NCBI GenBank assembly: GCA_955652855.1
Contig: CATPCN010000046.1
Span: 1-6,589 of the forward strand
Source: an uncultured Chthoniobacterales bacterium
Lineage (GTDB): Bacteria > Verrucomicrobiota > Verrucomicrobiae > Chthoniobacterales > UBA10450
DNA length: 6,589 nucleotides
Reading direction: 5' to 3'
In this document: positions 1 to 5,909 of the stretch, in pieces
How the letters are laid out: each line of letters starts with the position of its first letter
Position numbering within the stretch: position 1 is the first letter of the stretch
The notes under the pieces: model-generated
Seen by the model: only the letters and a program-made list of their open reading frames with translations
What the model was told of the DNA's origin: nothing
Databases searched by the model: none
Translations under genes and position numbers: made by a program

Positions 1-537
1 TTGAAGAAATCGGAGATCGTTCGCGTCGGCCGGCTCCTTGTCGATTTTCTTTATTGTCGATCTAACGAACCGCCGCGCATCGCCGTTGCGGGCTTAAATC
101 CGCACGCCGGCGAATCTGGAAAGATCGGCAGGGAAGAAATTGAAATCATCGCGCCAGCAATCGCTGAGCTGCAAAAGATTTGCGGCGCAAGATCGACAAC
201 GGAGCCGGCGGGAGCCGAGCGACGTGGACAGGCAGCCCGAGAGGGTGCCGAGTCGGGCGACAAGGCATCATTCGAGGGACCTTTTCCGCCGGACACAATT
301 TTTCATCGCGCCGCGCAGGGTGATTTCGACGCGGTGCTCTGCATGTATCACGATCAGGGATTGATCCCGCTCAAGCTGCACGCATTTCACGAGGGTGTGA
401 ACGTCACCCTCGGCCTGCCCTTTCCGCGCACCAGCCCCGATCACGGCACTGCTTTTGAAATCGCGGGCAAAGGGATTGCGCGACCCGACAGCATGATCGC
501 GGCGATCACACTTGCCGTGCAGCTTGCAAAAAAATAA
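1..537 (+). CDS. pdxA: 4-hydroxythreonine-4-phosphate dehydrogenase PdxA, C-terminal part (5' end outside window)
   Basis: PdxA is a cytoplasmic enzyme that oxidises 4-phosphohydroxy-L-threonine with NAD+ in the DXP-dependent pathway to pyridoxal phosphate. The 178 visible residues match the C-terminal half of the family: [14 protein letters not shown] (25-38), GPFPPDTIF (93-101), MYHDQG (115-120), [23 protein letters not shown] (134-156). His35 and His117 correspond to E. coli His211 and His266, two of the three divalent-metal ligands; the third (His166) lies upstream of the window. The family is about 330 residues long, so roughly 150 are missing. The TTG at base 1 is only where the open frame enters the window, not a real start. 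The frame ends in TAA at 535-537. Odd feature: the His35-His117 spacing is 82 residues against 55 in E. coli, owing to an in-frame insertion annotated separately. The next gene begins two bases after the stop, so the two are probably co-transcribed. Confidence 0.95.
   Translation: MKKSEIVRVGRLLVDFLYCRSNEPPRIAVAGLNPHAGESGKIGREEIEIIAPAIAELQKICGARSTTEPAGAERRGQAAREGAESGDKASFEGPFPPDTIFHRAAQGDFDAVLCMYHDQGLIPLKLHAFHEGVNVTLGLPFPRTSPDHGTAFEIAGKGIARPDSMIAAITLAVQLAKK
181..273 (+). other. In-frame GC-rich insertion of about 27 codons inside pdxA
   Basis: Between the helix ending ELQK (residues 56-59) and the conserved GPFPPDTIF block (93-101), PdxA normally has a loop of only a few residues. Here there are 32 residues rich in Gly, Ala, Glu and Arg. 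The exact edges are uncertain; about 81 bases are extra. The DNA has internal structure. GCCGAG occurs at 214-219 and again at 247-252, within near-identical nonamers starting at 211 and 244 (8 of 9 bases), exactly 33 bases or 11 codons apart. A perfect 6-bp inverted repeat, GCCCGA (235-240) with TCGGGC (253-258), surrounds a 12-base loop. The length is a multiple of three and leaves the frame open. This resembles a small repeat element inserted into a gene, as known for palindromic elements in Rickettsia genes. No second copy is present in the window, so the dispersed-repeat reading is inference. Confidence 0.6.
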
Positions 538-539
538 TC

Positions 540-1346
540 GTGCGAGTCGCGAAGTACATCACGGTCTTCAACCTCGGTCTGCAAAACACCTTTGTGTATC
601 GCTGGAACTATTTTCTGCGCGCGCTCTTCGGGTTGATCCCGCTGGCCGGCACTGTTTTTCTCTGGCGCGCCATTTTCCGCGAACGCGGAGGCAGCCTGCA
701 CGGATACGATTACGGTTCGATGATTCATTACTACCTGCTCACCATCCTGGTTTCGAATCTGGTCACGCCCACCGAGGACGACTGGCAGATCGCGGCCGAC
801 ATTCGCGAAGGGCAGATCAATTCTTTTTTGACAAAGCCGATGAATTATCTCGGCTATCGCTTCAGCCTTTTTCTGAGCGGCCGGCTCGTTTTTACTGCGG
901 TCACGATCGTGCCGATCGTGATCATCTTTTTTTATTTCCGCAGCTATCTCGCGCTGCCGGCCAGTACATCGACATATTTTTTCGCGACGATCTCGCTCTT
1001 AATGGCGGCCTTCATCCAATTCTTCATCAGCTACAGCCTTGCCATGATGGCGTTCTGGATCCTCGAAATTTCCACGATCGTTTTCATCGTTTATTCCTTC
1101 GAATATTTTCTGGGCGGCCAAATGTTTCCGGTCGACATCATGTCGGCCCAAATCCAGGCCGTGATGAAATGGCTCCCGTTTTATTACGAGCTGTTTTGTC
1201 CGATCGGAATTTTCATGGAACGCATCCGCGGCGCGGAGCTGGCTCAAGCATTGTCCATCCAGGCAGGCTGGCTCTTGCTCACGTGGGCCGGCGCGGCCAC
1301 GATGTGGAAACGCGGCCTCGGCCATTACCAAGCGGTCGGCGGTTAA
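540..1346 (+). CDS. ABC-2-type transporter permease (COG4587/PF06182-like)
   Basis: A 268-residue integral membrane protein, the usual size for this family, with about six hydrophobic stretches (roughly residues 24-44, 62-75, 115-137, 146-170, 172-192 and 236-256). It has the family's cytoplasmic motif after the second segment, IREGQINSFLTKPMNYL (88-104), and the later LGGQMFP...LPFYYELFCPI region (191-222). Such permeases pair with a second one (COG3694) and a separate ATPase (COG4586) to form exporters. Substrates are mostly unknown; drug and viologen export are reported for some relatives. The likely partner permease starts at 5910, beyond a minus-strand block. The GTG start at 540 follows the pdxA stop by two bases and has no Shine-Dalgarno sequence, which suggests translational coupling; the next in-frame Met (residue 61) would remove the first membrane segment. 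The stop overlaps that of the convergent MFS gene. Substrate cannot be told from sequence. Confidence 0.88.
   Translation: MRVAKYITVFNLGLQNTFVYRWNYFLRALFGLIPLAGTVFLWRAIFRERGGSLHGYDYGSMIHYYLLTILVSNLVTPTEDDWQIAADIREGQINSFLTKPMNYLGYRFSLFLSGRLVFTAVTIVPIVIIFFYFRSYLALPASTSTYFFATISLLMAAFIQFFISYSLAMMAFWILEISTIVFIVYSFEYFLGGQMFPVDIMSAQIQAVMKWLPFYYELFCPIGIFMERIRGAELAQALSIQAGWLLLTWAGAATMWKRGLGHYQAVGG
899..933 (+). terminator. Terminator-like hairpin plus T-run inside the ABC-2 permease gene
   Basis: A perfect 9-bp inverted repeat, TCACGATCG (901-909) and CGATCGTGA (913-921), encloses a three-base loop. It extends by one G-U and one G-C pair to 11 bp (899-923). Three bases later comes a run of seven T (927-933), then A and three more T. 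In the sense RNA this has the shape of an intrinsic terminator. It lies mid-gene and encodes part of a Val/Ile/Phe-rich membrane segment, so repeated ATC/GTG codons followed by TTT codons could produce it by chance. Function as a terminator or attenuator is unproven. Confidence 0.25.
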
Positions 1347-2536
1347 GTCGCGCGCGCTGGCAGTCGGACTTGCGCTGCAAGCAGCGCGCCGCTGAAAAAA
1401 AGGATCGCGCTATAACTGAATGCGATTTGCGTTCCGAATGCAGACCAGAGCCCGCCGACGACAAGACTGGAAATGAAATCGCCGATTCCGTTCGTGGTGG
1501 CGAGCACACCGAAAGCCATTCCGTGATGACTTTCACCGACAAGCTCTGCGCAAAGTGAATCTTCGAGCGTTTCTTCCATGGCGACATAAATTCCGCCCGC
1601 CACGAAAACGAGCGCCATCGTCCATGTCGATGTTGGCAAAAAAATAATTCCGAGCGTCATCAATCCAGCGAGCGCGTAACCGGTCGCAAGCAAAATATTT
1701 TTCGGAAAATGATCGGCGAGCCAACCCGCCACCAATGAAAAACTCGCGTAAAAGATGTTGTGCAAAACGTAAAGACTGATCGCGATGCTGGCGGCTTTTG
1801 CAGCGCCGATGGTCGGAGCAAGCTTCTGCGCGGCGAGCAAGATCAACATGCTGTGCGCGAAATCTCCCGCGCCGAATAATCCGACGGCGACGAGAAACTT
1901 TCGATACGGCTTCGGGAGCAAACGCAACCGTTCACCGAAAGAAATGTGCGGGACGGGCACGCGTTCGCGTTCCTTGACCAAAAACAAAACCACAACAGCT
2001 GCGAGCAATCCCGGCACGAGCGTCCAAAGAAAAAGCAGCCGGTAATTGTGACGCGTTAGATCGAGAAGAAAAAGCGCGGTGAGCGGACCGACGATCGCGC
2101 CGACGGTATCCATGGCGCGTTCGAGCCCGAAGGCGCGGCCGTACTCTTCGCGTGAAACCGAAGCGGCGAGCAACGCTTTGCGAACCGGGGTGCGCACGCC
2201 GCGCCCCAACCATGCGCTCGCCCGCGCAAAAAGAACGTGCCAGGCGTTGGTCGCGAATGCGAAACATGCGGTCGCAATTGCGGTGAGAAGATAACCGCCC
2301 ACCGCGATCGGCTTTCGACGCTGTAGCTTGTCGGTGTAAAAACCCGACGCCATTTTCGCGAAGCTGGACAAGCCGTCGGACACGCCTTCAATCAAACCGA
2401 GCCATGCCGCTGCAACTCCGAGTGTCGCCAAGAACGCGGGCAACGCCGCTGTCGCGATCTCGTGCGACCAATCACTAAAGAGCGAAGCGAGTCCGATGCC
2501 GAGAACAGTCGAGTTAAGCCAGCGTGATTTTTTCAA
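1343..2536 (-). CDS. Major facilitator superfamily (MFS) transporter
   Basis: A 397-residue protein with the length and about twelve hydrophobic segments expected of an MFS secondary transporter in the inner membrane. The loop between segments 2 and 3 carries the MFS motif A pattern, GFYTDKLQRRK (65-75), and the equivalent loop of the second half has GWLADHFPKN (271-280). WLGRGVRTPVRKALLAASV (109-127) is typical of a subgroup of MFS proteins of unknown or drug-efflux function. SDWSHE near the N-terminus (21-26) is also common there. The start is TTG at 2536, 36 bases after the stop of the MacB-like permease. No clear Shine-Dalgarno sequence is visible and no in-frame ATG precedes it, so the start is only moderately sure. 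It is probably the last gene of the efflux operon. Its TAA stop overlaps that of the convergent ABC-2 permease. Substrate unknown; proton-driven export is the usual mode of the family. Confidence 0.88.
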   Translation of the reverse strand: MKKSRWLNSTVLGIGLASLFSDWSHEIATAALPAFLATLGVAAAWLGLIEGVSDGLSSFAKMASGFYTDKLQRRKPIAVGGYLLTAIATACFAFATNAWHVLFARASAWLGRGVRTPVRKALLAASVSREEYGRAFGLERAMDTVGAIVGPLTALFLLDLTRHNYRLLFLWTLVPGLLAAVVVLFLVKERERVPVPHISFGERLRLLPKPYRKFLVAVGLFGAGDFAHSMLILLAAQKLAPTIGAAKAASIAISLYVLHNIFYASFSLVAGWLADHFPKNILLATGYALAGLMTLGIIFLPTSTWTMALVFVAGGIYVAMEETLEDSLCAELVGESHHGMAFGVLATTNGIGDFISSLVVGGLWSAFGTQIAFSYSAILFFSGALLAAQVRLPARAT

Positions 2537-2572
2537 GACGGAGCGGCGGAAAATGGCGGCTGCTACAAAAGA

Positions 2573-3790
2573 CTATTCGTAACGCAAAGCGTCAATTGGA
2601 TCGAGACGCGCCGCTTCGCGCGCCGGATAAAATCCAAAGAATATTCCGACCGCCGCGCTAAAGAGAAACGCGACCACGATGGAGCCGATTGAAATGAGCG
2701 TCGGCCAATTAAAACGCCAGGAAAGAAATTGCGAGGCGCCTACGCCGAGAATGATGCCGAGGATACCACCGACCGAGCTGAGCGAAACAGCTTCGATTAA
2801 AAATTGCGTGAGAATATCGCGACCATGCGCACCGACCGCGAGACGCACACCGATCTCGCGGGTTCGTTCCGTCACGCTTACGAGCATGATGTTCATGATG
2901 CCGATGCCGCCTACGATCAGCGAAACGCCGGCGATCGCGCCGAGCAAGAGTGTCATGACACGCGAGGTCGCGGTGGCCGCTTCCGCGATTTCTTCCTGAT
3001 TGCGCACGGTGAAATCGTCATCGCGTCCCGGACTAATATTGTGACGCTGTCGCAGCAAGTCGATGATCTGCTGCTGCGCCGCGCTCAATTGTTTCGCATC
3101 ACCAACTTGCACGTTGATGTTGCGCAATGTCGTTCCGCCGGACACGCGCTTCATCGCGCTCGTAAACGGCATCACCACGACGTCGTCCTGATCCACGCCC
3201 TGTGTGCTCAGGCCTTTGGTTGTGAGCACGCCGGTGATGGTGAACGGCACATTTTTGATTCGCAAAATTTGACCGACCGCATCGTCGTTCCCGTAAATCT
3301 GCGTCGCAGTCGTATGGCCAACGACGCAGACCTTGTTCGCGCTTCGCACATCTTGCGCCGTGAACGGCGCGCCCTCCGCCAGCGGCCACTGACGCAAATC
3401 GAAATAATCGGCAGACTCGCCGTAGATGCGCGTAAACCAGTTTTGATTTCCGGCTGCGACTTGTGTGTTTGAGACGACCTCTTCGCTTACCGCGGTCACG
3501 CCTCCCACTTCGCGCCGGATCGCATCGGCGTCTTCAATTTTCAAAGTTCCTGCTCCGCCCCATCCGGTACGAATGCCGCTCGCCGTGGTGCTGCCGGAGA
3601 AAATCAGAATTACATTTTGGCCGAGGCTCGCGATCTGCGCTTCGACCTGAGCTTTCGCGCCATTGCCAATGCCGACCATCGCGATGACTGCGCCGACGCC
3701 GATGATAATTCCGAGCGCGGTGAGGACTGAGCGCAGTTTATTTCGGCGCAAGGCGCGAAACGCAATCTTGAATGTCGATCCAAGTCTCAT
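2573..3790 (-). CDS. MacB/YknZ-type ABC transporter permease (FtsX-like)
   Basis: A 405-residue inner-membrane permease with the standard MacB layout without a fused ATPase. One N-terminal membrane helix (about 21-43, after the basic FRALRRNKLRS) is followed by a large periplasmic domain (about 45-275, MacB_PCD type) and then by a C-terminal FtsX domain with three helices (about 277-304, 330-356, 366-389). Family hallmarks are GGIGIMNIMLVSVTERTREIG (294-314) with the cytoplasmic RLAVGAHGRDI, and the end YPAREAARLDPIDALRYE (388-405). Such proteins are mechanotransmitters: ATP hydrolysis by the partner ATPase moves the periplasmic domain and drives substrate out through adaptor and outer-membrane channel. 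The ATG at 3790 lies two bases after the ATPase stop (TGA, two bases, ATG), indicating translational coupling; no Shine-Dalgarno sequence is seen. Substrate could be a macrolide, peptide, lipid or siderophore and cannot be told here. Confidence 0.93.
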   Translation of the reverse strand: MRLGSTFKIAFRALRRNKLRSVLTALGIIIGVGAVIAMVGIGNGAKAQVEAQIASLGQNVILIFSGSTTASGIRTGWGGAGTLKIEDADAIRREVGGVTAVSEEVVSNTQVAAGNQNWFTRIYGESADYFDLRQWPLAEGAPFTAQDVRSANKVCVVGHTTATQIYGNDDAVGQILRIKNVPFTITGVLTTKGLSTQGVDQDDVVVMPFTSAMKRVSGGTTLRNINVQVGDAKQLSAAQQQIIDLLRQRHNISPGRDDDFTVRNQEEIAEAATATSRVMTLLLGAIAGVSLIVGGIGIMNIMLVSVTERTREIGVRLAVGAHGRDILTQFLIEAVSLSSVGGILGIILGVGASQFLSWRFNWPTLISIGSIVVAFLFSAAVGIFFGFYPAREAARLDPIDALRYE

Positions 3791-3792
3791 GA

Positions 3793-4560
3793 TCAGAACT
3801 TGGAGGGAGCAACCTCATCCACGTTGGTAACTTTGTGAATCTCGAAGCGGGCATCGAGCCGCTGCGTGACTGCGCGATCGCTCTGCATGAGACCGTCGCG
3901 CATCACGACGTTGCGACGCGCATAAGAAGCAATGTCCGCTTCATGCGTCACCATGACGATGGTGATGCCACGCTCATTGAGCTCCTGAAAAATTCCCATG
4001 ATCTCGATGCTCGTTCGACTGTCGAGGTTGCCGGTCGGTTCATCCGCGAGCAAAACTTCCGGATCGTTGACAAGCGCGCGCGCAATCGCGACGCGTTGCT
4101 GCTGGCCGCCGGAAAGCTGACTCGGATGATGGTCCTCGCGTCCTTGCAAACCGACTGCCGCCAAAACGCGATCGGCCTTTTCCTGAAGTTGCGCACTCGT
4201 TAGGCGATGCAGGCCGTAAAGCAATGGAAGCTCGACGTTTTCTCGCGCGGACGTGCGCGGCAGCAGATTAAAATTTTGAAAAATGAAACCGATCTTGCCG
4301 TTGCGAATATCGGCCAATTGATCGCGATCGAGCTGCGAAACGTCGGAGCCATCGAGAAGATAGTGACCTTGCGTTGGACGATCGAGGCAGCCGAGAATAT
4401 TCATCAATGTCGATTTTCCCGAGCCGCTCGATCCCATGAGCGCAACGAATTCGCCGCGGTTGATCTCGAGCGAAACGCCGCGCACGGCATGCACTTCCAT
4501 TTCGCCGCTGCGATAAGTTTTGTGCACGTCGGCTAAATTGACGACCGCACCGTTTTTCAT
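3793..4560 (-). CDS. MacB/LolD-type ABC transporter ATP-binding protein
   Basis: A 255-residue nucleotide-binding subunit that powers the adjacent permease from the cytoplasmic side. All catalytic motifs are intact (numbering from the ATG at 4560): Walker [10 protein letters not shown] (43-51), Q-loop Gln95 in FIFQNF, signature LSGGQQQR (149-156), Walker B VLLADEP (169-175) with catalytic Glu174, D-loop NLDS (178-181), and switch His206 in [19 protein letters not shown] followed by [10 protein letters not shown] is typical of the MacB/LolD/FtsE group. The frame is open further upstream to a GTG at 4653, but those 31 residues overlap the adaptor's C-terminus and lack family similarity. The ATG before [18 protein letters not shown] fits family N-termini and leaves a 31-base gap to the adaptor stop. 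No good Shine-Dalgarno sequence sits close to this ATG; an AGGAG at 4589-4593 is 28 bases away. The C-terminal tail after about residue 225 is slightly longer than in minimal LolD proteins. Confidence 0.93.
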   Translation of the reverse strand: MKNGAVVNLADVHKTYRSGEMEVHAVRGVSLEINRGEFVALMGSSGSGKSTLMNILGCLDRPTQGHYLLDGSDVSQLDRDQLADIRNGKIGFIFQNFNLLPRTSARENVELPLLYGLHRLTSAQLQEKADRVLAAVGLQGREDHHPSQLSGGQQQRVAIARALVNDPEVLLADEPTGNLDSRTSIEIMGIFQELNERGITIVMVTHEADIASYARRNVVMRDGLMQSDRAVTQRLDARFEIHKVTNVDEVAPSKF

Positions 4561-4591
4561 GTCGATCTTGTCACGCGGTCGTTTTCCGCTC

Positions 4592-5776
4592 CTAAAATCT
4601 GCGCTGGCCGCCGGAAAATGGATTCGGCGCAGGAGTTTGCGCGGCGGCGCCACCGAGTTTCGCGGTCACAATCCGGTCGCCTTCTTTTAATCCTTCGAGC
4701 ACCTCGGTAGTAATTCCATCGCTAATTCCGGTCTTGATTTGCACCGCGCGCGGCTGGCTTCCCTGCAAAACATAAACCGTCCGCTCGCCGCTGCGCCGCT
4801 GCTGCGCGCCCGCATCGCGCGATCCGCTTTTCAGCGAAGGCGATTCCCTTTCCGGGACCGGTGTCGATCCTTCCGGACGAAACCGCAGCGCCGCGTTACT
4901 GACTTTCAACACGTTATCACGCTGCGCGATAATAATGGAAACGTTCGCCGTCATGCCGGGCTTCAACTTCAAATCTTCATTGCTCACACCAATCACTGTG
5001 TCGTAGGTCACAACGTTTTGCACGGTGATCGGCGCGTTGCGCACTTGCACCACCTGACCGTGAAACGTGCGCAACGGAAATGCGTCCACCGTGAAATCGA
5101 CTTTCTGATCGACCGCGACCGAACCGACGTCGGCCTCCGCCACGTTGGAATCAATTTGCATCTTCGCCAGGTCGTTCGCGATCGTGAAAATCACGGGAGC
5201 TTGCAGACTGGCTGCGACTGTTTGGCCAACGTCGACACTGCGCGAAATGACCGAGCCATCGATCGGCGACGTGATCGTGCAATGGTCGAGATCGGCTTTC
5301 GCTTTGGCGAGCGCGCCCTGTTTGATTTTCACGTTCGCTTCCGCCTGATGCAGGTTCGCCATCGCTTGATCGAGATCAACCTGCGCGGAGTTCTGTTTCG
5401 CAAAAAGATCCTGGGTGCGTTTGGCGTTGAGCTGCGTCAGCTCCAGCGCGGCTTGCGCGTTCGCGAGATCGCCTTCGGCTTGTGTGACGGTGGCTTGAAA
5501 CAGCGCGGGATCGATCTGCGCGACCACCTGACCCGCTTTGACCTGAGAATTAAAATCGACAAAAAGTTTCTGGATGTTGCCCGAAACCTGGCTGCCGACT
5601 TGTACGTTGACGACCGGATTCAAAGTTCCGGTCGCGGTGACGGCTTGCGTGATCGGCCCACGCGTGACGGTGGCGGTTTGATACTCGGAACTGCCGCCGC
5701 TCCGGCATTGTCGAATCAAAAACAAAAGAACAATCGCGCCCGCAAGCAGGATGGCGATAGGAAGAAATCGTTTCAT
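4592..5776 (-). CDS. MacA-like periplasmic adaptor (membrane fusion protein, HlyD/RND-type)
   Basis: A 394-residue adaptor that links a MacB-type inner-membrane pump to an outer-membrane channel. An N-terminal hydrophobic anchor (about residues 4-21) is uncleaved or a signal; Cys24 follows it but there is no proper lipobox. The first lipoyl half (about 54-90, VGSQVSGNIQKLFVDFNSQVKAGQ region) is followed by a coiled-coil hairpin (about 93-164, turn near 128-133). The second lipoyl half follows (ITSPIDGSVISRSVDVGQTV, 168-187), then a beta-barrel domain (about 200-285) and a membrane-proximal domain ending TEVLEGLKEGDRIVTAKLG (357-375). A polar, Arg/Ser/Pro/Glu-rich linker interrupts the last part (about 301-333). 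The ATG at 5776 is the first gene of the presumed minus-strand operon; no clear Shine-Dalgarno sequence precedes it. Its TAG stop overlaps an AGGAG sequence just ahead of the ATPase gene. No TolC-like gene is visible nearby. Confidence 0.92.
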   Translation of the reverse strand: MKRFLPIAILLAGAIVLLFLIRQCRSGGSSEYQTATVTRGPITQAVTATGTLNPVVNVQVGSQVSGNIQKLFVDFNSQVKAGQVVAQIDPALFQATVTQAEGDLANAQAALELTQLNAKRTQDLFAKQNSAQVDLDQAMANLHQAEANVKIKQGALAKAKADLDHCTITSPIDGSVISRSVDVGQTVAASLQAPVIFTIANDLAKMQIDSNVAEADVGSVAVDQKVDFTVDAFPLRTFHGQVVQVRNAPITVQNVVTYDTVIGVSNEDLKLKPGMTANVSIIIAQRDNVLKVSNAALRFRPEGSTPVPERESPSLKSGSRDAGAQQRRSGERTVYVLQGSQPRAVQIKTGISDGITTEVLEGLKEGDRIVTAKLGGAAAQTPAPNPFSGGQRRF

Positions 5777-5909
5777 GAGAATCGGGCGCTGATGAAGTGC
5801 AAGAGGCTGAGCGTCAATGCAAATTCAACCGCAGTCCAGCGTCCAAGTTGCGATTTCCTCTTGCGCGATTGCAGCAGTTGACTTGCATCGTTCGCCGCGG
5901 GAGAAAACC
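5777..5909. promoter_or_regulatory. Divergent intergenic region between the efflux operon and the second ABC-2 permease
   Basis: These 133 bases separate two divergently transcribed genes, so promoters for both probably lie here (inference). I find no convincing sigma-70 pair. A TTGACT at 5878-5883 reads toward the + strand gene, but the hexamer 17 bases on (GAGAAA) is a poor -10 and overlaps the ribosome binding site. TTGC/GCAA pentamers recur: TGCAA at 5798 and 5818, TTGCG at 5848 and 5861, TTGCA at 5869 and 5883. The TTGCGATT (5848-5855) and TTGCGCGATT (5861-5870) pair, 13 bases apart, could be operator half-sites, but this is weak. Confidence 0.45.
5899..5903 (+). promoter_or_regulatory. 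Ribosome binding site GGGAG for the second ABC-2 permease
   Basis: GGGAG at 5899-5903 lies six bases before the GTG at 5910 and twelve before the ATG at 5916. The spacing favours the GTG as the start. It is the only well-placed Shine-Dalgarno-like sequence I see in front of a gene in this window. Confidence 0.6.

Noticed and set aside
1..3. TTG at base 1 as the pdxA start codon
   Set aside because: The homologous protein has about 150 further N-terminal residues, including a metal ligand; the frame simply enters from outside the window.
1372..1401. Hairpin GCGCTGC/GCAGCGC with nearby A-run, as a terminator for either convergent gene
   Set aside because: The A-run follows the hairpin on the + strand, so a + transcript has no U-tract; for the minus transcript the U-run precedes the hairpin. 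Neither has intrinsic terminator order, and it lies inside the MFS coding region.
512..1558. + strand open frame of 348 codons overlapping the ABC-2 permease
   Set aside because: It overlaps a well-supported membrane protein in another frame and gives an Arg/His-rich, non-conserved translation.
2804..3472. + strand open frame of 222 codons inside the MacB-like permease
   Set aside because: It is antisense to conserved FtsX-family coding sequence and has no recognisable features.
4561..4653. Longer ATPase N-terminus starting at GTG 4653
   Set aside because: The extra 31 residues overlap the adaptor C-terminus in another frame and precede the point where family similarity begins; ATG 4560 fits family N-termini.
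4778..4876. Second copy of the pdxA-type insertion in the adaptor linker
   Set aside because: The DNA does not share the GGAGCCGAG-like repeats or the inverted repeat of the pdxA insert; only amino-acid composition is loosely similar.
4739..5881. Long + strand open frame of 380 codons opposite the adaptor gene
   Set aside because: Its product is rich in Arg/His/Asp with no recognisable fold. The reverse strand encodes a clear full-length adaptor, and long antisense frames are common in GC-biased coding DNA.
5878..5906. Sigma-70 promoter with TTGACT as -35 for the second ABC-2 permease
   Set aside because: The hexamer at a 17-base spacing is GAGAAA, a poor -10, and it overlaps the Shine-Dalgarno sequence a few bases from the start codon, leaving no room for a leader.
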